Source of the DNA: Jeotgalibacillus alimentarius
GTDB taxonomy: Bacteria > Bacillota > Bacilli > Bacillales > Jeotgalibacillaceae
Assembly: GCF_000829445.1 (NCBI RefSeq)
Contig: NZ_JXRQ01000015.1
Coordinates: 186,001 to 250,000, forward strand
Length of the DNA: 64,000 nucleotides
Direction of reading: 5' to 3'
This document shows positions 53,583 to 62,698 of this stretch, piece by piece; position 1 is the first letter of the stretch; each line of letters starts with the position of its first letter. The notes beneath the pieces are model-generated. The model was given only the letters and a program-made list of their open reading frames with translations, was not told the origin of the DNA and searched no databases. The position numbers and the translations under genes were made by a program.

Positions 53583-53798
53583 TCAGGTGTTTTCATCCGG
53601 TACATACTCAATGATATCTCCAGGCTGGCAGTCCAGCGCTTTACAAATCGCTTCCAGTGTCGAAAAGCGGATCGCTTTTGCTTTTCCATTTTTCAAAATA
53701 GAAAGGTTTGCCATGGTAATGCCGACTTTTTCAGTCAGCTCTGTCACACTCATCTTCCGCTTTGCCAGCATGACATCAATATGAATCACGATCGCCAT
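53583..53798 (-). CDS. XRE-family regulator, 71 aa
   Basis: A single helix-turn-helix: 'MSVTELTEKVGITMANLSILKNGKAKAIRFSTLEAICKALDCQPGDIIEYV'. Such small YozG-type regulators are usually paired with a DUF2975 membrane protein, as here (11 bases after its gene). It probably represses its own operon. Confidence 0.88.
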   Translation of the reverse strand: MAIVIHIDVMLAKRKMSVTELTEKVGITMANLSILKNGKAKAIRFSTLEAICKALDCQPGDIIEYVPDENT

Positions 53799-53809
53799 CT
53801 ATATTCACC

Positions 53810-54289
53810 TCAGACCGTTAAATCATTTTCGATTTTAATATCGATTGCATTTTTTAATAATTTTTGAAGAACGTATGCGAATACAGCAACTACGAAAGAT
53901 GCAAAAATGATCGCCATTCCAATAACAATCACACCTGGCGCATCATCATATTCCCCAATCATAAAGAAGAAAGGCATCGTTGCTGTATAGATCCCGCTGA
54001 CTGCAAGCGCAGCGAACTTAATCATTCGTAATGCGACAACAGCTTTATCTGAAAAAGCATTGTTCCGGTCAATCAGATTCAACAGCTTGAATGACTGATA
54101 CAGTGCGAAGTAAAAAGGAATCCCTGATACATACATCCCTATAATAATACCACGTACCCAGTCAGCAAACATCTCATCCCCTGCCACGCCTCTCCAAAGT
54201 GCCGGCAGTAAAAACACACAAACTGCAAGTGCAGCCAGAGCAAGCACGACTAAAACAAATTTCAAAAACATCGTTGAACTTTTACTCAT
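53810..54289 (-). CDS. DUF2975 membrane protein
   Basis: A 159-residue protein with four helices ('MFLKFVLVVLALAALAVCVFLLPALWRG', 'YVSGIPFYFALYQSFKLLNLIDRNNAFSDKAVVALRMIKF' and two more), fitting DUF2975. AGAGG is 8 bases before ATG 54289. It is co-transcribed with the following XRE regulator gene. Function unknown. Confidence 0.85.
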   Translation of the reverse strand: MSKSSTMFLKFVLVVLALAALAVCVFLLPALWRGVAGDEMFADWVRGIIIGMYVSGIPFYFALYQSFKLLNLIDRNNAFSDKAVVALRMIKFAALAVSGIYTATMPFFFMIGEYDDAPGVIVIGMAIIFASFVVAVFAYVLQKLLKNAIDIKIENDLTV

Positions 54290-54388
54290 ATCAGACACCT
54301 CTCACATTTCAATACTCGATTGTTAATGAAATTCTAGCATGTTATATATTGAAAAACAATAAATTTTTACTGTTTATTAAATAAAAAT

Positions 54389-54430
54389 AGTTCTGATGAA
54401 CCTTTCCTTAAGAATAGGCTCATCAGAACG
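54389..54430 (-). terminator. Terminator after the 54449 gene
   Basis: AGTTCTGATGA pairs with TCATCAGAAC across about 20 bases; the minus strand ends in a T run. Confidence 0.75.
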
Positions 54431-54448
54431 CTTAAATACAATAATTGC

Positions 54449-54775
54449 TCAAACCATACTTCTGCGCTTTTCAGTTAATACCTTTATCCACCAGCCCAGC
54501 AGCATACAATACCCTGCAACTGAAAAAATCGTCCAGGCAGCTCCTGTCTGCAATTGTGCCAGAAAGAATTCAAATTCATTCTGCTCAATCGGCCTGTTGG
54601 AGTCAAAACTGAATAGAAAGCCGACGATTGGGATAGCAAACACAAAGAATAGAACCAATATTTCTATTATAAATTTCTTCTTTCTTGCTAATCTGACTAC
54701 CGCTGTGATGAAAATGATTGTTAAAAAACTATAGTATATCCCCCAAAACCATATAGGCAAGGTCTCCCAGTACAT
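54449..54775 (-). CDS. Small membrane protein, 108 aa
   Basis: Three hydrophobic segments: 'IWFWGIYYSFLTIIFITAVVR', 'FIIEILVLFFVFAIPIVGFLFSF' and 'GAAWTIFSVAGYCMLLGWWI'. AAGGAGG is 6 bases before ATG 54775. No family recognised. Confidence 0.65.
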   Translation of the reverse strand: MYWETLPIWFWGIYYSFLTIIFITAVVRLARKKKFIIEILVLFFVFAIPIVGFLFSFDSNRPIEQNEFEFFLAQLQTGAAWTIFSVAGYCMLLGWWIKVLTEKRRSMV

Positions 54776-54895
54776 ATATATCCTCCTTCAGCTAAACCAT
54801 TGAGTTTTTAGCAGTTAGACTGATGTGAGAAGAAAAGGTTTCAAAGTAATAAAGAGCTTATTTTTTAATACATGTATATCCTTTTCAAAAAGTGG

Positions 54896-55255
54896 TCAGT
54901 TGCTGAAATTTGTGTGAATATCATTTTCTTTTAATGCTGGTCCTTCAACAACTAACGCAGTCATACCTGTTTCTGAAAGAGTTTCATGCCACTCTCCTTT
55001 TCCCCAGTAGACTACATGACCTTTTTGCACTGGCTTATACACTCTATTTTCCCCGCAGACTTTTCCTTCACCACTTAACACCATCATCAGCTGTGGTACA
55101 GCAGTCTGGTGAAACCCAATTATGCCGTGTGCTTCTAACGTTATCAATGAGGTTTTGATTTCTCCATCAGATGATATAACCGGATTGAGCAAAAACTTGG
55201 AACCAAAATGAGTGACATGTTTCGCTTCTTCTTTTTGTACTTTAAAAATTCTCAT
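54896..55255 (-). CDS. Small cupin protein, 119 aa
   Basis: A single cupin barrel with 'LEAHGIIGFHQTAVPQLMMVLSGEGKVCGENRVY' (HxxxxxQ metal site) and 'KGHVVYWGKGEWHETLSETG'. AGGGG lies 8 bases before ATG 55255. Metal-binding enzyme or binding protein, not further assigned. Confidence 0.8.
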   Translation of the reverse strand: MRIFKVQKEEAKHVTHFGSKFLLNPVISSDGEIKTSLITLEAHGIIGFHQTAVPQLMMVLSGEGKVCGENRVYKPVQKGHVVYWGKGEWHETLSETGMTALVVEGPALKENDIHTNFSN

Positions 55256-55373
55256 ACTTCTCACCCCTGTTTAACAAGTATAGAAGTTATCAGTCAGAAA
55301 GACAGGACTGAAAATGGAATTTTTTATGTGGTATAATTAATACAGATAAAAAAGAGTGAACGGGGTTGAATAC

Positions 55374-55610
55374 ATGACGCTAAAAATCCTGAGTATCGGC
55401 TCGGCATTGCTGACTTTTGCATTTGCCATGCACGGTTTTATCACAGACAGCAATATATTTCTGGGCTGGATGATGCTGTCTCTTGCCATGATGATTCTGT
55501 TGATGGGAATTGAAGAAATTCAAAAAGATAAGAAATGGATTGGTTATATAAGCTTTGGCGCTTCTATTCTGATCAGTATATCTGCATTTCAGGAAATACT
55601 CAGACTATAA
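55374..55610 (+). CDS. DUF3953-like small membrane protein, 78 aa
   Basis: Three hydrophobic segments in 78 residues: 'ILSIGSALLTFAFAMHGFIT', 'IFLGWMMLSLAMMILLMGIEEI' and 'WIGYISFGASILISISAFQE'. 'GIEEIQKDKK' before the last helix is typical of DUF3953. The start is ATG 55374 (GGGG 8 bases upstream). Function unknown. Confidence 0.72.
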   Translation: MTLKILSIGSALLTFAFAMHGFITDSNIFLGWMMLSLAMMILLMGIEEIQKDKKWIGYISFGASILISISAFQEILRL

Positions 55611-55612
55611 AA

Positions 55613-55658
55613 TAAAAAGCAAAACCCATGCTATGCCAGCCATGTGTTTTGCTTTTTT
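55613..55658. terminator. Bidirectional terminator
   Basis: AAAAAGCAAAAC and GTTTTGCTTTTT pair around CCATG...CATGT, between convergent small genes. Confidence 0.8.
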
Positions 55659-55822
55659 GATGTTCTTGCTTCAATTATCTGCCGTCTTTTTTCCCGATAA
55701 GTCAACCACAGTCCAAACCCTGTCACTACTGTAAATAAAGGAATTGTGATGAAGTCACTAATAGGTGTAACAGATCCAAAAACAAAGATTGCAAAGCCTA
55801 AAATTACAAAAAAGACACCCAT
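55631..55822 (-). CDS. Small membrane protein, 63 aa
   Basis: Two membrane segments ('MGVFFVILGFAIFVFGSV' and 'FITIPLFTVVTGFGLWLTY') and a basic tail 'REKRRQIIEARTSKKQ'. AAAGGGG is 8 bases before ATG 55822. It follows the phosphotransferase gene by 18 bases. Function unknown. Confidence 0.65.
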   Translation of the reverse strand: MGVFFVILGFAIFVFGSVTPISDFITIPLFTVVTGFGLWLTYREKRRQIIEARTSKKQNTWLA

Positions 55823-55840
55823 TACTCTCGCCCCTTTCAA

Positions 55841-56632
55841 TCAAAAAAACTCATACAACCCGTTCTCAAAATAATTAAACTCTCTCGAACTCAGACGAAA
55901 TAGCCCGTACCCTTCATAAAAAGCCTCCGTCAGTTCGCTGTCAGCCATTACTTTTCTAATCGCGAGCGCCACATCATAGCGGGGATCTCCAACTGTCATT
56001 CCGGCTACATCAATAAACAGTCTCACTTCTCCGTCCCTGACCATGACATTGTCTGTTGTACAATCTCCATGAATAACCGTCTGTTTTACTTCAGCAAGTC
56101 GATTCGCCTTCAGTTTTTCAAGCAGTTCCCTGTCACCGTCACACTCTCCTGCCTTCAGATAACGATCAGCCCTTTTTAATTGGTCTTCAAGCCAATCACC
56201 AGTATGTTCTAAATGAGCGGTCTCTGTTTCATGAAGCCTGCACAGCAGCTGACCGAAGCTTTTCATCAGCTGTTTTTTCTCATCCTGACTGGCAGCTTCC
56301 CTTAACGCTTTTGTCAGCGTCACCCCCTCTTCATAACTCATTAGCAAATGGTTTCGTCCCGTTTCTTCTATGTAATGCATATACTCCGGCACAGGAATCT
56401 CCTGCTGACTTTTAAGTTTTTTCAGCACCTCTGCTTCTGTCTTCAGCCATTCACGGTATTTTTCTTTAAATGAACTCTTTAATATGTAATTCCCGTTTGC
56501 TGCTGAGATTTTATGGACGGCTGATGTCCACCCTTGCTCATCAATCATGTCAGCACGATGAATGCTGCCTGTAATGACCTCAAGCTTATCAAGTAATTCT
56601 TTATCTAAGTTAAATTTCAATCCCCTTGTCAA
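55841..56632 (-). CDS. Aminoglycoside/choline phosphotransferase-family protein (APH-like)
   Basis: A 263-residue kinase-fold protein: 'SAANGNYILKSSFKEKY' has the ATP-binding Lys, 'TVIHGDCTTDNVMVRDGEVRLFIDVAGMTVGDPRYDVA' the catalytic HGD and Mg-binding D. TTG 56632 is chosen because AGAGGG lies 6 bases upstream; it overlaps the GNAT stop. Aminoglycoside, choline or other hydroxyl substrates are possible. Confidence 0.82.
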   Translation of the reverse strand: MTRGLKFNLDKELLDKLEVITGSIHRADMIDEQGWTSAVHKISAANGNYILKSSFKEKYREWLKTEAEVLKKLKSQQEIPVPEYMHYIEETGRNHLLMSYEEGVTLTKALREAASQDEKKQLMKSFGQLLCRLHETETAHLEHTGDWLEDQLKRADRYLKAGECDGDRELLEKLKANRLAEVKQTVIHGDCTTDNVMVRDGEVRLFIDVAGMTVGDPRYDVALAIRKVMADSELTEAFYEGYGLFRLSSREFNYFENGLYEFF

Positions 56633-57084
56633 CGATGTCCCTCTTCCCTTGCTTTCATATATCCATAATAAGCACATGTCCCATTTTGAGACAGGTCCTT
56701 CACTTCAAAGCCGCACTTTTGATAAAACGGAAAGTTATCCGCTGAGGTATGAGCAAACCAGTCGCCGTGGGGCAGTTTTTGCACACAGAGCTCTACTAAT
56801 TTTCTGGCCAGTCCCCTGCCGCGATAATCACCCGACACAACCAGATCCATAATATTAGCTGCCATTACCTGATCTGAGATGACTCTGATCATCCCAACCA
56901 TTTTCTCTTCATCCCATACTGTAAATGCCCACGTCGAATGTTCGAACATCAGCGTATATTTCTCCTTTTGCCAGTCTGGAATCCTGCGGGCCCATCCTGC
57001 TTCCTGAAACAGCTTTTCCACCTCAGATGCCGGTATCCCTCTCGTTCCTTCCCTGATCACCAGACCATTAAAATACTGATACAT
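56629..57084 (-). CDS. GNAT-family N-acetyltransferase
   Basis: A 151-residue GNAT protein: 'LVVSGDYRGRGLARKLVELCVQKL' (acetyl-CoA loop) and 'FAHTSADNFPFYQKCGFEVKD' (motif B). GGGGGG is 6 bases before ATG 57084. It overlaps the APH-like gene by four bases, so the pair are co-translated; both modify small molecules, perhaps the same drug or metabolite (inference). Confidence 0.88.
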   Translation of the reverse strand: MYQYFNGLVIREGTRGIPASEVEKLFQEAGWARRIPDWQKEKYTLMFEHSTWAFTVWDEEKMVGMIRVISDQVMAANIMDLVVSGDYRGRGLARKLVELCVQKLPHGDWFAHTSADNFPFYQKCGFEVKDLSQNGTCAYYGYMKAREEGHR

Positions 57085-57193
57085 TGTCATCCCCCCTGTT
57101 TCAATTCATCTTATTCTCTATTCATGCAGGAATCTCCTTGTTTTTAACAGAAAGAATCATAGAGTCTATTTCTAAAAATTGGAGTGAACACAT

Positions 57194-57532
57194 TTGTTTT
57201 ACAGAAGAAAGCATTATATCGTCAAAAATTCATTTATCGAAACGTTTAATGACCATTTTAACCAGACCAACCTGCCTAATCAGCTGAAGCATGGCACACG
57301 CCTTATCGGACGGTGGATGCGCGATCAGAAGGATGGGACGACTGAAGTGTTTGCGATCTGGGAGTATGACAGCTACGAAGATTATGTGGAAATCGAAACC
57401 AGAATTAAAGGTGACAGTGAGCATGTAGCACGGATTCAGGAATGGTATAAGAAACAAGGTGGAAGAGATCGAGTATTCAGCGAGTATATTCTTGAGGCGA
57501 AAAATGAAGCGCTGGAGGATACAGTGGGATGA
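57194..57532 (+). CDS. NIPSNAP-family protein, 112 aa
   Basis: A 112-residue ferredoxin-like dimer protein with 'FYRRKHYIVKNSFIETFNDHFNQTNLPNQLKHGTRLIGRWM' and 'EVFAIWEYDSYEDYVEIETRI', typical of NIPSNAP. TTG 57194 has GGAG 9 bases upstream. Function unknown. Confidence 0.8.
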   Translation: MFYRRKHYIVKNSFIETFNDHFNQTNLPNQLKHGTRLIGRWMRDQKDGTTEVFAIWEYDSYEDYVEIETRIKGDSEHVARIQEWYKKQGGRDRVFSEYILEAKNEALEDTVG

Positions 57533-57661
57533 TTCGGCTTTGATGAAATTTCATCAGGCAACTCCTTTGACAATCCCTTTCTATTATATTACCTTTAATC
57601 CCGACCTGATTAATGAGACTTTAAGGTGTTAAAATATAAATTAATTACAGGAGGGATTCCA

Positions 57662-58885
57662 TTGAAAAAGATCTGGAAAGGGTATTTGGATGCTTCGCTC
57701 ATCTTAAAAGTAACGATTGCCCTGATCATTGGTGCATCGGTCGGATTTATTTTCGGAGAAGACGCATCTGTGCTGACACCACTTGGCGATCTGCTGATGA
57801 ATCTGTTGAACTTCTTAATTCTGCCGTTGATCTTGTTCACATTAATTGTAGGTGTGAACCAGACAAAGCTGAATTCACTTGGCCGCATGGGCGGGAAGGT
57901 ATTTCTTTATTATGCGGGAACGTCAGCACTTGCAATTGTTGTCGGACTGACTGTAGCTTCGCTGTTTTCACCCGGTACAGGCATGGTGCTGGACACAAGT
58001 GAAACATTTGAAGCGCCGGAAAACCCGGGCATCGTCAGTGTGCTGCTCAGTATTGTGCCATCGAATATCGTGACAGCATTCTCAGAATTCAATCTGCTCG
58101 GCATTATATTTACAGCGATTGTCTTCGGTATTGCGATTTCCTATCTTCGCTCTAAAGAAGAGACACAGTTACTTGGTGAGCAGGTATACAATGTTGCGAA
58201 TGGAATGAACGAAGCAACGATGTTCGTTGTGCGCGGTGTGCTGCAACATGTCCCAATTGGTGTATTTGCTATCGTTGCGAACACAGTCGGAACGCAGGGT
58301 ACAGGAATCCTGCTTGAGCTTTGGAACGTTGTCATGGTGCTGTATGTGGGAATCGCTGTACAGATCTCCCTCTATATTTTAGTCTTGTTACTGTTTAAAA
58401 TCAGCCCTGCTGCGTTCTTTAAGGAAGCCAGAACACCGATGCTGACTGCATTTGCCACGCAGAGCAGTTCAGGTACACTGCCACTAACACTGAATGCTGC
58501 TAAGAATCTTGGGCTGTCTAAAAGTTTATATGGCTTCAGCCTGCCGCTTGGTGCAACGATCAATATGGATGGTGCTGCGATCCGGATTGCCGTCTCTGCA
58601 GTGTTTGCTGCTAACGTAATTGGTGAGCCGCTCAGCATTACTGAAATGCTGATGGTCGTACTTGTCGGAACGCTTGCTTCAATCGGAACAGCAGGTGTAC
58701 CGGGTGCCGGCATCGTCATGATCGCTACAGTATTTGCCCAGATCGGTCTGCCGATGGAAGCTGTCGCACTGCTTGCAGCGATTGATGTACTGGTCGGAAT
58801 GGGTGCAACGATGCTGAATGTCACAGGTGACCTTGTAGGCTCCAGCGTGATTAATAAGACAGAGGAAAAGAAGAAAGCTGCTTGA
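57662..58885 (+). CDS. Dicarboxylate/amino acid:cation symporter (DAACS family)
   Basis: A 407-residue secondary transporter: 'ATQSSSGTLPLTLNAAKNLGLSKSLYGFSLPLGATINMDGAAI' contains the serine-rich hairpin HP1 and the NMDG motif, and 'GTAGVPGAGIVMIATVFAQIGLP' is HP2. AGGAGGG is 6 bases before TTG 57662. It imports glutamate, aspartate or C4-dicarboxylates with Na+ or H+. Single gene with a terminator. Confidence 0.95.
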   Translation: MKKIWKGYLDASLILKVTIALIIGASVGFIFGEDASVLTPLGDLLMNLLNFLILPLILFTLIVGVNQTKLNSLGRMGGKVFLYYAGTSALAIVVGLTVASLFSPGTGMVLDTSETFEAPENPGIVSVLLSIVPSNIVTAFSEFNLLGIIFTAIVFGIAISYLRSKEETQLLGEQVYNVANGMNEATMFVVRGVLQHVPIGVFAIVANTVGTQGTGILLELWNVVMVLYVGIAVQISLYILVLLLFKISPAAFFKEARTPMLTAFATQSSSGTLPLTLNAAKNLGLSKSLYGFSLPLGATINMDGAAIRIAVSAVFAANVIGEPLSITEMLMVVLVGTLASIGTAGVPGAGIVMIATVFAQIGLPMEAVALLAAIDVLVGMGATMLNVTGDLVGSSVINKTEEKKKAA

Positions 58886-58891
58886 TGCAGG

Positions 58892-58921
58892 AAGCTGCCC
58901 TATACGTTGGGCAGCTTTTTT
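58892..58921 (+). terminator. Terminator after the symporter gene
   Basis: AAGCTGCCC pairs with GGGCAGCTT around an 8-base loop, then T run. Confidence 0.9.
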
Positions 58922-59008
58922 ATATCCTCTAAGCCTATCTCTCATTTTGAAACTTATTCAGCTGTTTTTCGTATACTTCACTATGTAACTCTTAATCAGG
59001 AGGGCCAA

Positions 59009-59836
59009 ATGAAAAACAAAAAATGGCTGATTATCTTGCTGACTGTACCGATATTGGTTGTCTTTTTTAATTACCAGAATAACGCGCTCACCATGAGTTC
59101 CTACACAATCACTTCTGAAAAGTTGCAAGAAAGCTTTGATGACTTTAAGATCATTCAACTGTCAGATCTTCATAACAAGTCTTTTGGAGAAAATCAGGAG
59201 AAGCTGGTTGATGTAGTGAAGCAGGCCAAACCGGATATCATTGTCATTTCCGGTGACATCATTGATTCCAGGCGGTACAATGAAGAACCTGCCTTGACGC
59301 TTGCTGAAGAAATGGTGCAGCTTGCCCCGGTTTATTATGTATCAGGTAATCACGAGGAGCGGTCCGGCAAGTATGATGACTTAAGAGAAAAGCTGATTGC
59401 GGCTGGTGTGAAGGTGCTGACGAATGAGACAGTAACGATTACATACGAAGAAGATTCCTTCTTATTAGCAGGTGTTGAAGACCCAGTTATTTCTGATGCT
59501 ACAGCAGCTGAAGAAAATCTGAAGCAGGCATTCAGTGAGGCGGATACTGAACAATTTACAATTCTGCTGGCTCACAGACCTGAGTTATTCTCACTTTACC
59601 GTGAATACGGATCTGACCTGATCCTCTCAGGCCATGCTCACGGAGGACAGTTCAGAATTCCGTTTCTTGGCGGTGTCGTTGCACCAGATCAGGGGTTGTT
59701 CCCTGAGTACACTTCAGGTATTTATGAAATGGATGGATCCACCCTGCTTGTCAGCCGCGGTCTTGGCAACAGCATCATTCCATTCCGGATCTTTAACCGG
59801 CCTGAAGTAGTGGAAATCATACTAAAAAATAATTGA
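59009..59836 (+). CDS. Membrane-anchored metallophosphoesterase
   Basis: A 275-residue calcineurin-like phosphoesterase with an N-terminal anchor ('WLIILLTVPILVVFF'). Metal motifs: 'IIQLSDLHNKSFG' (DxH), 'IIVISGDIIDSR' (GD), 'YYVSGNHEERSG' (GNHE), 'ILLAHRPELFS' and 'LILSGHAHGGQFRIPFLGG' (GHxH). AGGAGGG is 4 bases before ATG 59009. It resembles YkuE/YkoQ-type enzymes acting outside the cell; substrate unknown. The following NUDIX gene starts 13 bases later. Confidence 0.9.
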   Translation: MKNKKWLIILLTVPILVVFFNYQNNALTMSSYTITSEKLQESFDDFKIIQLSDLHNKSFGENQEKLVDVVKQAKPDIIVISGDIIDSRRYNEEPALTLAEEMVQLAPVYYVSGNHEERSGKYDDLREKLIAAGVKVLTNETVTITYEEDSFLLAGVEDPVISDATAAEENLKQAFSEADTEQFTILLAHRPELFSLYREYGSDLILSGHAHGGQFRIPFLGGVVAPDQGLFPEYTSGIYEMDGSTLLVSRGLGNSIIPFRIFNRPEVVEIILKNN

Positions 59837-59849
59837 CAGGAGGATGAAA

Positions 59850-60272
59850 ATGAAAAGAATCGATGTTGTATATTCACTCATTTTTGACGAAACGAACGAA
59901 AAAGTATTAATGGTTCACAATAAGAAATACGATAACTGGTCACTGCCTGGCGGGTCTGTTGAGCCCGGTGAAACACTGCATGACGCAGCAGTCCGTGAAG
60001 CTGAGGAAGAAACCGGCCTGAAAGTTGAGCTCGGCCGGATCCTGACAGTCAATGAAGCGTTCATGACGAAAGAACAGCACCATGCCATTTTCATCACTTT
60101 TTCCGCAAGCATAGCAGGCGGGGAAATCGCTATTCAGGACACTGAAACCATAGCTGATGTGAAATGGATGACTTTAAGTGAAGCTGATCGCTGGGTGCCT
60201 TATTACAGAGACGGCTTAGAACAGTTAGCGAAGTCGTCCGCTCCTTATGTATTTCAAGGGGATGTGAACTGA
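59850..60272 (+). CDS. NUDIX hydrolase
   Basis: A 140-residue NUDIX protein: 'GGSVEPGETLHDAAVREAEEETGL' is the box. AGGAGG is 6 bases before ATG 59850; ATG 59844 abuts it. It is probably co-transcribed with the metallophosphoesterase gene. Substrate unknown. Confidence 0.92.
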   Translation: MKRIDVVYSLIFDETNEKVLMVHNKKYDNWSLPGGSVEPGETLHDAAVREAEEETGLKVELGRILTVNEAFMTKEQHHAIFITFSASIAGGEIAIQDTETIADVKWMTLSEADRWVPYYRDGLEQLAKSSAPYVFQGDVN

Positions 60273-60299
60273 AGACACAGAACTCTAAGCTTTGTGAGG

Positions 60300-60860
60300 T
60301 CACCTCACTTTTATCTTCAGTTCTTCTATTTCTTTTTTCCCGTCCATCATGCTCAGTTCAACAATCCCTTTTTCCTTAAATGTGTAACGTGAAGCGCGAT
60401 ATATACCTTTTATTTCATACCGGTCACGCAATCCTGATATGGAAGCTGATGCTAATGAGGTTAAATCAGCTGTCCATATCTCTTCTTTTCCTGACGGATA
60501 CTGAACAATGATTTCCGCTCCATTCAGATCCTCTTCCTCCCAGGAGACAATATGTAATTCAGTTTCTTTGCCCTGATAAATTAAATTACTGGTGTAATAA
60601 CCCATATCCCCGATATCACCAAAGATCGTATACTGCTGACCTCCCAACTGAACATCCAGAAAAGGCGGCTGATAGGTCACTTCGTAGTAAATGCCATACG
60701 ATAGTGCCAGAACCATTGCTGTTGAGAGAATGGTAATAAGCTTTTTAAATGACCCTTCTTTAAAATCATTCATGAACTCTGAATAAGGTTGAAATTTGCT
60801 GATAAGTAACAGGAGGATAATGATCACAAAAGCCATCCCGCCAAGAACGATATAGAACAA
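60300..60860 (-). CDS. Membrane-anchored hypothetical protein, 186 aa
   Basis: TTG 60860 has AAAGGAG upstream. Two helices ('FYIVLGGMAFVIIILLLLISKF' and 'LITILSTAMVLALSYGIYYEV') come before an outer beta-rich domain ('YTIFGDIGDMGYYTSNLIYQG', 'EIIVQYPSGKEEIWTADLTS'). No family recognised. Confidence 0.68.
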   Translation of the reverse strand: MFYIVLGGMAFVIIILLLLISKFQPYSEFMNDFKEGSFKKLITILSTAMVLALSYGIYYEVTYQPPFLDVQLGGQQYTIFGDIGDMGYYTSNLIYQGKETELHIVSWEEEDLNGAEIIVQYPSGKEEIWTADLTSLASASISGLRDRYEIKGIYRASRYTFKEKGIVELSMMDGKKEIEELKIKVR

Positions 60861-60989
60861 TTGAACCGACTCCTTTAATAGATGTATACGGATGAAATAT
60901 CAATCGGTTTCCTATTTAAGGAATATATCTTGTGCCCATACCGGATATGTCCAGATTCCTTCTGAAAAAACATTTTAATTTCTCTGCAC

Positions 60990-61006
60990 TCTGCATCTAT
61001 TCTGCA
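60990..61006 (+). promoter_or_regulatory. Candidate regulator site: TCTGCA direct repeat, 11-bp spacing
   Basis: TCTGCATCTATTCTGCA upstream of the APC permease start; 15 of 17 bases match the copy before the sensor kinase gene (63499-63515). A third TCTGCA lies 7 bases upstream (60983). The 11-bp period suits a response-regulator dimer. Confidence 0.5.
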
Positions 61007-61044
61007 AACTTTAGGGGTATAGGCAACACAAAGGAGTTGATCGC

Positions 61045-62337
61045 ATGAGTGATTATAAGAAAAATAGTATTACATTAACCGGAGCAGTTGGCCTTGGAAC
61101 CGGTGTGATGATCAGCGCCGGTATTTTTGCCTTACTTGGTCAAGTTGCTGCACTATCAGGGGCCTGGTTTCCACTGATGTTTATCGCAGGAGGGATCGCA
61201 ACGGCATTCAGTGCTTATTCCTATATCAAAATGAGTAATGAATACCCTTCTGCAGGCGGAATCGGCATGTTTCTCGTGAAAGCGTACGGAGAAACCACTG
61301 TTACTGCCGGGGCAGCCTTATTAATGGCATTATCCATGGTAATTAATCAGAGTCTGGTTGCAAGAACCTTTGGTACATATACGCTCCAGTTGTTTGGTAC
61401 AGATTCCTCCAGCTGGCTTGTACCAGCGCTGGGTGTAGGATTACTTACCACTGCCTTTCTCATTAACATTGCAGGTAATTCGTTTATCCAGACTTTCACT
61501 TCCATCATGTCACTGTTAAAAATCGTAGGTCTGGCTATCTTTGCAATTGCAGGGTTGTGGGCAGCAGGCTTCTCTTTTGAAGCAGCCGAACCAGGAGGCA
61601 ATCCGCCTGACCTTTCTCCTGCAAGCTACATCGCAGCCATTGCACTGACGATTCTTGCATTCAAAGGATTTACAACGATTACAAACAGCGGTTCTGAAAT
61701 TAAAGAACCGAAGAAAAATGTAGGCCGGGCGATTATGATTTCAATTGCTATCAGCCTATCTGTCTATGTGCTACTGGCATGGGCTGTTTCAGGGAGCCTG
61801 TCAATTACTGAAATCATTGAAGCAAAAGATTATGCGTTAGCTGAAGCAGCAAGACCTGCTTTTGGAAACGCAGGCGTCTGGTTTACAGTCATCATCGCCA
61901 TCCTTGCGACTGTTTCAGGAATTATCGCCAGCGTCTTTGCCGTATCAAGAATGCTTGCCATGCTGACTGATATGAAACTGATTCCTCACAGACACTTTGG
62001 CATGCCGGGTGATATTCAAAAACATACGCTTGTATACACCATTGTGTTTGCAATGGCCCTGACGATCTTATTTGATTTAAGCAGGATCGCAGCGATTGGC
62101 GTCATTCTTTATCTCATTATGGATATGATTATTCATTGGGGCGTGTTGAAAAAGCTGAAAGGAAAAGTTGAAGCAAACCGCAGTATTGTCACAGGCGCAC
62201 TGATCATAGATGCAATTGTGCTGATGGCTTTTGTCTGGGTGAAGTTGCAGCAGGATTGGCTGATTGTAGCTGTTGCTGTGGGGATTACAGTGTTTACTTT
62301 TGTTGGGGAGAAGTTCTTTTTGAAATCAGCAGAATAG
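61045..62337 (+). CDS. APC-family amino acid permease
   Basis: A 430-residue transporter with about twelve helices. 'LTGAVGLGTGVMISAGIFALLGQVA' is the substrate-binding helix 1, 'AFKGFTTITNSGSEIKEPKKNVGRAIMISI' the consensus APC loop. AAAGGAG is 8 bases before ATG 61045. The substrate (amino acid or amine) is unknown. The TCTGCA repeat upstream suggests co-regulation with the sensor kinase at the window end. Confidence 0.92.
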   Translation: MSDYKKNSITLTGAVGLGTGVMISAGIFALLGQVAALSGAWFPLMFIAGGIATAFSAYSYIKMSNEYPSAGGIGMFLVKAYGETTVTAGAALLMALSMVINQSLVARTFGTYTLQLFGTDSSSWLVPALGVGLLTTAFLINIAGNSFIQTFTSIMSLLKIVGLAIFAIAGLWAAGFSFEAAEPGGNPPDLSPASYIAAIALTILAFKGFTTITNSGSEIKEPKKNVGRAIMISIAISLSVYVLLAWAVSGSLSITEIIEAKDYALAEAARPAFGNAGVWFTVIIAILATVSGIIASVFAVSRMLAMLTDMKLIPHRHFGMPGDIQKHTLVYTIVFAMALTILFDLSRIAAIGVILYLIMDMIIHWGVLKKLKGKVEANRSIVTGALIIDAIVLMAFVWVKLQQDWLIVAVAVGITVFTFVGEKFFLKSAE

Positions 62338-62383
62338 AATTGAATTTGAGGAAAGTGCTGTAAAGATTTGTTGATTTTATCAG

Positions 62384-62698
62384 TCATTCTTTCTCAAACA
62401 GAATTCTGATGAAATCTCTTTTTGAGGCAATAATACGATAAATGAATATAAAGTGATGGTCATACTTATAGAAGACCAGATAATCATTGCATATTAAATA
62501 TCGATAATCTGTTGGTATAGAAATTTTTAAGGCGAGTTCCATCCCCGCTAAGTGATATGACTTTAACGTTTCGTAGCATTGAATGATATCTGACAGGAGT
62601 TTTTGAGCAGCTTCGGGGTGGTCAAACTCAGAAATAATGTAATTCTTAATTTCTAATAAGTCATTTTTAGCAATGGGGCTGATTTTAATGTTTCTCAT
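62384..62698 (-). CDS. RelE/ParE-family toxin
   Basis: A 104-residue toxin: 'IAKNDLLEIKNYIISEFDHPEAAQKLLSDI' and 'YRYLICNDYLVFYKYDHHFIFIYRIIASKRDF' follow the ParE/RelE fold. It overlaps the antitoxin stop by four bases (ATGA). RelE-like toxins cut mRNA on the ribosome, ParE ones hit gyrase; which one applies is not clear. It is downstream of its antitoxin. Confidence 0.9.
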   Translation of the reverse strand: MRNIKISPIAKNDLLEIKNYIISEFDHPEAAQKLLSDIIQCYETLKSYHLAGMELALKISIPTDYRYLICNDYLVFYKYDHHFIFIYRIIASKRDFIRILFEKE

